Shown here: positions 59,629 through 64,000 of the stretch, one piece after another
How positions within the stretch are numbered: the first letter of the stretch is position 1
Layout: each line of letters starts with the position of its first letter
Assembly (NCBI GenBank): GCA_963969345.1
Contig: OZ017769.1
Span: 3,344,298 to 3,408,297 of the forward strand
DNA: 64,000 bases
Reading direction: 5' to 3'
Source of the DNA: Turbatrix aceti
Lineage: Eukaryota; Nematoda; Chromadorea; Rhabditida; Panagrolaimidae
Program-made: the position numbers and the translations under genes
Notes under the pieces: generated by a model
Database searches by the model: none
What the model saw: the letters and a program-made list of their open reading frames with translations, nothing else
What the model was told of the DNA's origin: nothing

Positions 59629-60764
59629 TTAAAACTTATTCCACCCTTCTGGTTTTTCTCGGCACAGTGCTCTCAATGGAATCTGATGAACTGGCGAGAC
59701 GTGGTAGGAATCCGAGACATCTTTTCCAAGGAGTCCATGCCTGACGATCCGGGACATCACGAGAAGGAACCATGTTGTGCAGAGTGAGCTGGCGTCCAGA
59801 AAGTATTGCATGTAGATGAGAATATTCAGATGGTTATCCAATTTGTTAAACTCGACGGGGTCATCGACGGATAATGTTTTGCTTCTGATAATTATGTACA
59901 CCGTGAAAAACACAAACGTTGCCTAAACTAAGAAATATGCATTACGCACACAAAATCATTATAACTAACCTGCGAAACCACAAATATGATTGTGTAGATC
60001 GAAAGCTTCCACTCGGCATTGAGCCTTTTTAACGCAGATGTAGAAACACTTTTCCTTTGACGCCAGAGCATGACTACGACGACTGCGTTGATGCCGATGT
60101 TCAACACGGAGTAGAACACCTGATTTAACATGCTAAGAAATTCTGTTTTCGGAAAAGCAGTGCAGGGGATCGTCGCAAGATGTAGCCCTCGAAAAGGAAT
60201 AATTGAATACAAAATAGGACAATAGACAATGGGCCACACAAAAACCAAAGGATAAACGAGAAAAACTACAGTCAAAATGTCAGTGTACTTTTTCCAAAAG
60301 TGTTTGTACGTCAGAGGATACAGCATGACGGAAAGTCGGTTCAGAGAGATGAGAAAAGCGTTGAAGTTTTGGTTGATAAAACAGTAAAAATGCACGAAGA
60401 AGACAACTTTCGTGTAGATTACATTGCGACGCATGTAGTCGTGATAAAATTTCAAAGGATACGCTAGAGAAATTCGGCTCCAAAGAATGCTAACGAGAAA
60501 TGCCACAAGGTCCTGAAACAAATTGCCGTTCTTCTTTACCAAATTTGCACAACTCACAGTGATCAAACCGAGGAGGACCATACGATAAAAGCCATACCGG
60601 AAGATTTCATATGTCTTGGTCTTCGTTAGCAGTCGTATAAGCAGGCATTGCATGATTACGGTAGGTACGATGTAGACAAAAGGCAAGAAGATCATTACAT
60701 ATCGCACAATTTGTCTGACGGAAGACAGGGGCTCCAAATACGGGAAGACTACTCTCTCGACCAT
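59629..60764 (-). CDS. Serpentine chemoreceptor, srg-like (intact copy)
   Basis: Exons 60764-60558, 60512-59970 and 59922-59629 give 347 aa. The first intron is only 45 nt. It stays open if read through, but removing it gives the family-like GLITDLVAFLVSILWSR. Hydrophobic segments fit seven transmembrane helices: IFLPFVYIVPTVIMQ, MVLLGLIT...LVAFLVSI, VVFFVHFYCFI, ILTVVFLVYPLVFVW, VLNIGINAVVVVML, IYTIIFVV plus ATFVFFTVYIII, and SSLCTTWFLLVM. LISLNRLSVMLYPLTYKHFW, after helix 3, is typical of nematode Srg/Srv-type receptors. Probably a sensory-neuron chemoreceptor with unknown ligand. Start chosen at the ATG two bases after CTTTTAG (a trans-splice acceptor); an in-frame ATG lies 45 nt upstream (60809). 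Confidence 0.82.
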
Positions 60765-60770
60765 TTCTAA
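60765..60770 (-). promoter_or_regulatory. Probable spliced-leader acceptor of the intact chemoreceptor
   Basis: Minus-strand CTTTTAG directly followed by AA and ATG. The same layout is kept in the frameshifted copy (acceptor at 63186-63187, ATG at 63183). Confidence 0.45.
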
Positions 60771-60996
60771 AAGTTCTATGTTAGATAAAATAGAAATTCT
60801 TATGTACATTGCGGTGAGTCACTATTGGTGACCCCTCATGAGACTGGACATTTATGCACGCGTGTACGCTTACAATGAGAACAAATCTTGCCATATATAA
60901 GGCTTTCATTCCTGTTACGTGTAACGGTAGAATAAAGAAATAGTGTTGAGACAGACAGGTAAAGCGTCAATGCTTTGCAGGTGTACTTGGTTTTTT

Positions 60997-61036
60997 TCAT
61001 GTTCCGGCAGGAGACACAGGTGCATCCGCGTGTTAA
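60997..61036 (-). promoter_or_regulatory. Repeated upstream motif with CACCTG E-box (copy 1)
   Basis: TTCATGTTCCGGCAGGAGAC then CAGGTGCATCC is repeated at 61199-61235 as ACATGTTCCGGTAGAAAGTG then CAGGTGCATTC. A looser version is at about 63396-63440. On the gene strand it reads TGCACCTG. It lies 230-270 bp upstream of the intact chemoreceptor. Confidence 0.4.
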
Positions 61037-61198
61037 ATAGTTGATGTTGGCTTTTAAAATAATGTACACGTGTGCGAAAAAAATAAATACAATCATATTT
61101 TTAGTTTTTTTTATTAAAATTGCTCTCATTTAACGTTACAGTTAGGTGTACATCAAATTAATTTCTTGATTAAAAGTGCCATTGAGCACCTGATACTT

Positions 61199-61241
61199 TT
61201 TTACATGTTCCGGTAGAAAGTGCAGGTGCATTCACATAAAA
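61199..61241 (-). promoter_or_regulatory. Repeated upstream motif with CACCTG E-box (copy 2)
   Basis: Second copy of the element at 60997-61036. It may be the fossil upstream element of the relic receptor copy or a local duplication. Confidence 0.35.
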
Positions 61242-61254
61242 TTCTGCCAACTTT

Positions 61255-61645
61255 CTTTAATACAAGTATTATACTAAAAGCATGACAACGATGATTGCGT
61301 TGATGACGATGTTGTGCACGGAAATGTTGCACTTCACGTCCATGGAAGCCTGTGTATTTACAAGCAGAAGAGAATTTTTCAAAAAGAGTTTCCAAAATTT
61401 CCTGAATTATGAAATTGCAGACAAAAACAACTTCGTCCTGGGTACCATCAACTTTTTCAGTACGTGTCTGCCATTCAGCGCAAGCCACATAAAATACTTT
61501 ATTGTCTTGAAGATCAAATGTGAGTGCGTCTTTCCGCTTCTTACTCCAAAAAAAAGCCTGACAGAGGGTAAAATAGAAAAACTACAGTAAGAAGGTCCGT
61601 GTACTTTTTTTTCCAAAAAAGCTTGTAACTAAGTAAGGGGAACGT
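61255..61645 (-). pseudogene. Relic of an srg-like receptor gene
   Basis: AGCATGACAACGATGATTGC, then GTTGATGACGATGTT (61279-61313) match the intact gene near 60067-60100. AGAAAAACTACAGTAAGAAG and the following GTCCGTGTACTTTTTT (61575-61610) match it near 60259-60296. Order and orientation agree, but about 100 bp extra lies between them and the rest is unrecognisable. No open frame remains. Confidence 0.55.
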
Positions 61646-61850
61646 ACACGATAACTATGTTTACGTACTTAAAAACGTAGGCATTATTGCATTCACAATA
61701 TATTACAAATAAATAAATAAATAAATAAAGTACTGAGAAAGAAACCTATACAATGACGCCTCTGTCATGTCTTGCCAATTATCGTTACTTTCGATATGAA
61801 AAAAAGTACACGCATCAAGGCTGACAAAAAAAGCAAAGTTTGTTCCGTAC

Positions 61851-61898
61851 ATGCACCTGGCACTTTATGTGTTCATAAAGTGCCATAGCAGGTGCATT
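61851..61898. other. Perfect short hairpin with CACCTG arms
   Basis: ATGCACCT-GGCACTTTATG pairs with CATAAAGTGCC-ATAGC-AGGTGCAT around a 4-nt loop: 11 perfect pairs, a 5-nt bulge, then 8 pairs. The outer arms contain the same CACCTG/CAGGTG core as the upstream repeats nearby. Confidence 0.45.
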
Positions 61899-62054
61899 AA
61901 TTACGACAACATTAGGGTTTGGTAAGAACGCATTAAAGGAGATAATTAACGCGTTATTATAATACATATACATATCATATCCATCTGATAAGGAAGTGCC
62001 GTATTTTCCACAGTATACCTTATTCTTAGTTTAAATTATATATTTACACGGAAA

Positions 62055-63183
62055 CTAGCAATGCACATGACAACCTTGAAAACCTTGACTTATCGGAATT
62101 GGTTTAACTGGCGAAACGTGGTAAGAATCCGAGACACTTTTTCCAATAAGTCCGTGCCTGACTATCCGGGACATCACAAGAAGGAACCACGTTGTGCAGA
62201 GTGAGCTGGCGTCCAGAAAATATTGCATATAAATTAGAATGTTCAGATTGTTATCAAACTTATTAAAATCGACGTGGTCATTGACGGATGCCTGCGTTTT
62301 CCTAATCATGATATACAGTGTGGCAAGAGCGAACGTTAACTGCAATAAGTATTTTACACCTTCCGCGCAAAAACAGCGTAACTCACCTGTGAAGATACAA
62401 ATATGATTGTGTAGATCGAAAGCTTTAACTCGGCATTGTGCCTCTTCAGAGCGCTGGCGGGAAGCTGTCTTCTTTGATACCAAAGCATGACTACGACAAT
62501 CGCGTTAATGACAAAATTTAAAAACGAGTAGAACACTTGATTTAACATTGTAAGGTCTTCGGTTTTCGGAAAAGCAGTGCAAGGGATCGTCGCAAGGTGA
62601 AGTCCTCGAAAAGGAATAATTGAATACAAAATGGGACAATAGACAATGGGCCACACAAAAACCAAAGGGTAAACGAGAAAAACTACAGTCAGAAATGTCA
62701 GTGTACTTTTTCCAAAAGTGTTTGTACGTCAGAGGATACAGCATGACGGAAAGTCGGTTCAGAGAGATGAGAAAAGCGTTGAAGTTTTGGTTGATGAAAC
62801 AGTAAAAATGCACGAAGAAGACAACTTTCGTGTAGATTACATTGCGCCGCATGTAGTCGTGATAAAATTTCAAAGGATACGCTAGAGAAATTCGGCTCCA
62901 AAGAATGCTAACAAGAAATGCCACAAGGTCCTGAAACAAAATGCCGTTCTTCTTTACCAAATGTGTGCAACTCACAGTAATCAAACCGAGGAGGACCATA
63001 CGGTAGAAGCCATACCGAAAAATTTCATATTTCTTGGTCTTCGTTAGCAGTCGTATAAGCAGGCATTGCATGATTACGGTAGGTACGATGTAGACAAAAG
63101 GCAAGAAGATCATTAAATGTCGTACAATTTGTCTGCCGAGAAGACGGGGGCTCCAAATACGGAAAAGCTACTCTCTCAACCAT
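62055..63183 (-). pseudogene. srg-like receptor copy with two frameshifts
   Basis: About 90% similar in DNA to the intact gene at 59629-60764, with the same exon layout (last exon 62339-62055). Two single-base insertions relative to that gene break the frame. One is near 63138-63150, just after MVERVAFPYLEPPSS. The other is near 62689-62692, inside the segment following KHFWKKYTDI. Between and after them the frames resume the receptor sequence (VVFFVHFYCFINQNFNAFLI; SSLCTTWFLLVMSRIV). Either sequencing error or a recent pseudogene. Confidence 0.7.
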
Positions 63184-63657
63184 TTCTAAAAGAAAAAACG
63201 TTATGTATAATAAAAATTCTGACTATATGGTAACCCTTTTCGTGAGATCGGACAACATTTATGCAAAGGTAGAATGAAAAGAATTCACAATGATGAAGGC
63301 TTCAATTCTGTTACGTATAACGCAACATTCTCATTGTGAATAAAAGAAAGTAACAGCGGCGAAGCGAACAGGAAAAAAGTAATGTCTGCTCTTCATGTTC
63401 ACCTGGTGGTTTTATGTTTAGGGGAAGGATGCAGGTGCATCAGCACTCGATAGACTCGTTTTTCGAGCGACTCAGCTCGACTCAAAAACCTAAGAATCTT
63501 TTTTACGTTTAAAAACGTTTTTGCTCACTTTTTAACAGGAAAAATACAAATTCCTTGTATATCTATTTATTTTTTTATACGACAATAACTTCATTCATTT
63601 ATTTATTTAACTGACGTGCATAAACATTAGATAGGCATTGCATCGTTTTACGGTAGT
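63184..63657. other. Upstream region of the frameshifted copy
   Basis: 63240-63330 resembles 60835-60945 upstream of the intact gene (GACATTTATGCA, then AATTCTGTTACGTATAACG against CATTCCTGTTACGTGTAACG), so the promoter region was duplicated with the gene. GATGCAGGTGCAT near 63428 again carries the E-box core. Confidence 0.5.
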
Positions 63658-64000
63658 TCAAAACTTAATCTTTTTGGCGGGTTTGACTTGGCTCGGCTCA
63701 CTTAATGCAATCGGACGAACCGGGAACACTTTACGCAAAGCCGTGACATTTGTTTGAATGAGCTCTTGTCTTACAACACCAGACATAACAAGAAGGAACC
63801 ATGTGGTGCATAGTGAGCTTGCGTCCAGAAAATATTGCATGTAGATGAGAACGTCTAGGTAGTTTTCAAATTTGTTGACCTTGACGATTTCATTTCCAGA
63901 AACCGATTTATTCTTAATAATAATGTACAGCGTCACAACGGAGTAGAACATCTGATTTCCCATGGTTAGATGTTCGGTTTTTGCAGTGCACCTGATCGTT
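63658..64000 (-). pseudogene. srg-like receptor copy with internal deletion, cut by the window edge
   Basis: The frame ends VNKFENYLDVLIYMQYFLDA, then SSLCTTWFLLVMSGVV and a stop at 63658. Upstream it passes directly from NQMFYSV to VTLYIIIKNK. In the intact gene the same landmarks (NQVFYSV and VYIIIRSK) are separated by about 60 residues and an intron. The deletion removes a transmembrane helix and the last intron. An exon reading KTEHLTMGNQ precedes it; the rest lies beyond 64000. Confidence 0.6.

Noticed and set aside
1..64000. CRISPR arrays, operons with ribosome-binding sites, rRNA genes, autonomous transposons
   Set aside because: Nothing of these kinds is visible. The DNA is eukaryotic and intron-rich, and no transposase or reverse transcriptase sequence was seen.

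Overview
The window is nuclear DNA of a nematode. Three observations support this: a cuticle collagen with the nematode N-terminal domain, tandem nematode-type (srg-like) serpentine chemoreceptors, and several genes whose first exon begins a few bases after a TTTYAG acceptor with no upstream coding exon, as expected for spliced-leader trans-splicing. Exons are GC-rich with many C-ending codons. Introns are AT-rich and run from about 45 nt to more than 6 kb. The species is not one I can name. It is probably not Caenorhabditis, because it carries what looks like a thyroid-hormone-receptor-type nuclear receptor, a family I do not know from C. elegans.

Layout, left to right. Jagunal, an ER membrane protein (1550-2723, +). 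A single-pass surface protein with three Ly6-like cysteine domains (6585-8738, +). An unrecognised Lys/Ser-rich protein (10069-11678, +). Mitochondrial aspartate aminotransferase GOT2, with a 6.2 kb last intron (13855-23119, +). A K+-dependent Na+/Ca2+ exchanger (24967-28693, +). A small Ly6-like protein (29609-30232, +). A TR-like nuclear receptor (31266 to 32421 or 33275, -). TTLL9 tubulin polyglutamylase (33882-36418, +). KRIT1/kri-1 (36732-46514, -), which holds a second small Ly6-like gene on the opposite strand (42189-43266, +) and a group of RNA-type hairpins near 40 kb in its introns. Then a gene-poor 4.8 kb stretch with a GC-rich fold-back element. Then ATP synthase subunit d (51277-52056, -), head to head with a divergent kinesin whose motor motifs are degenerate (52288-56466, +). 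A cuticle collagen (57848-58971, +). Finally a minus-strand chemoreceptor cluster with one intact gene, one frameshifted copy, one internally deleted copy running off the window, and one relic.

The genes are mostly unrelated housekeeping, ciliary and signalling genes rather than one pathway. The points most worth following are the TR-like receptor without a visible AF-2 helix, the kinesin with a lost P-loop lysine and an acidic insert in its motor, the near-perfect stem-loops at 40041-40146 and 5113-5206, and two fold-back elements. All gene models come from reading frames, splice phases and remembered family sequences; no search was run.
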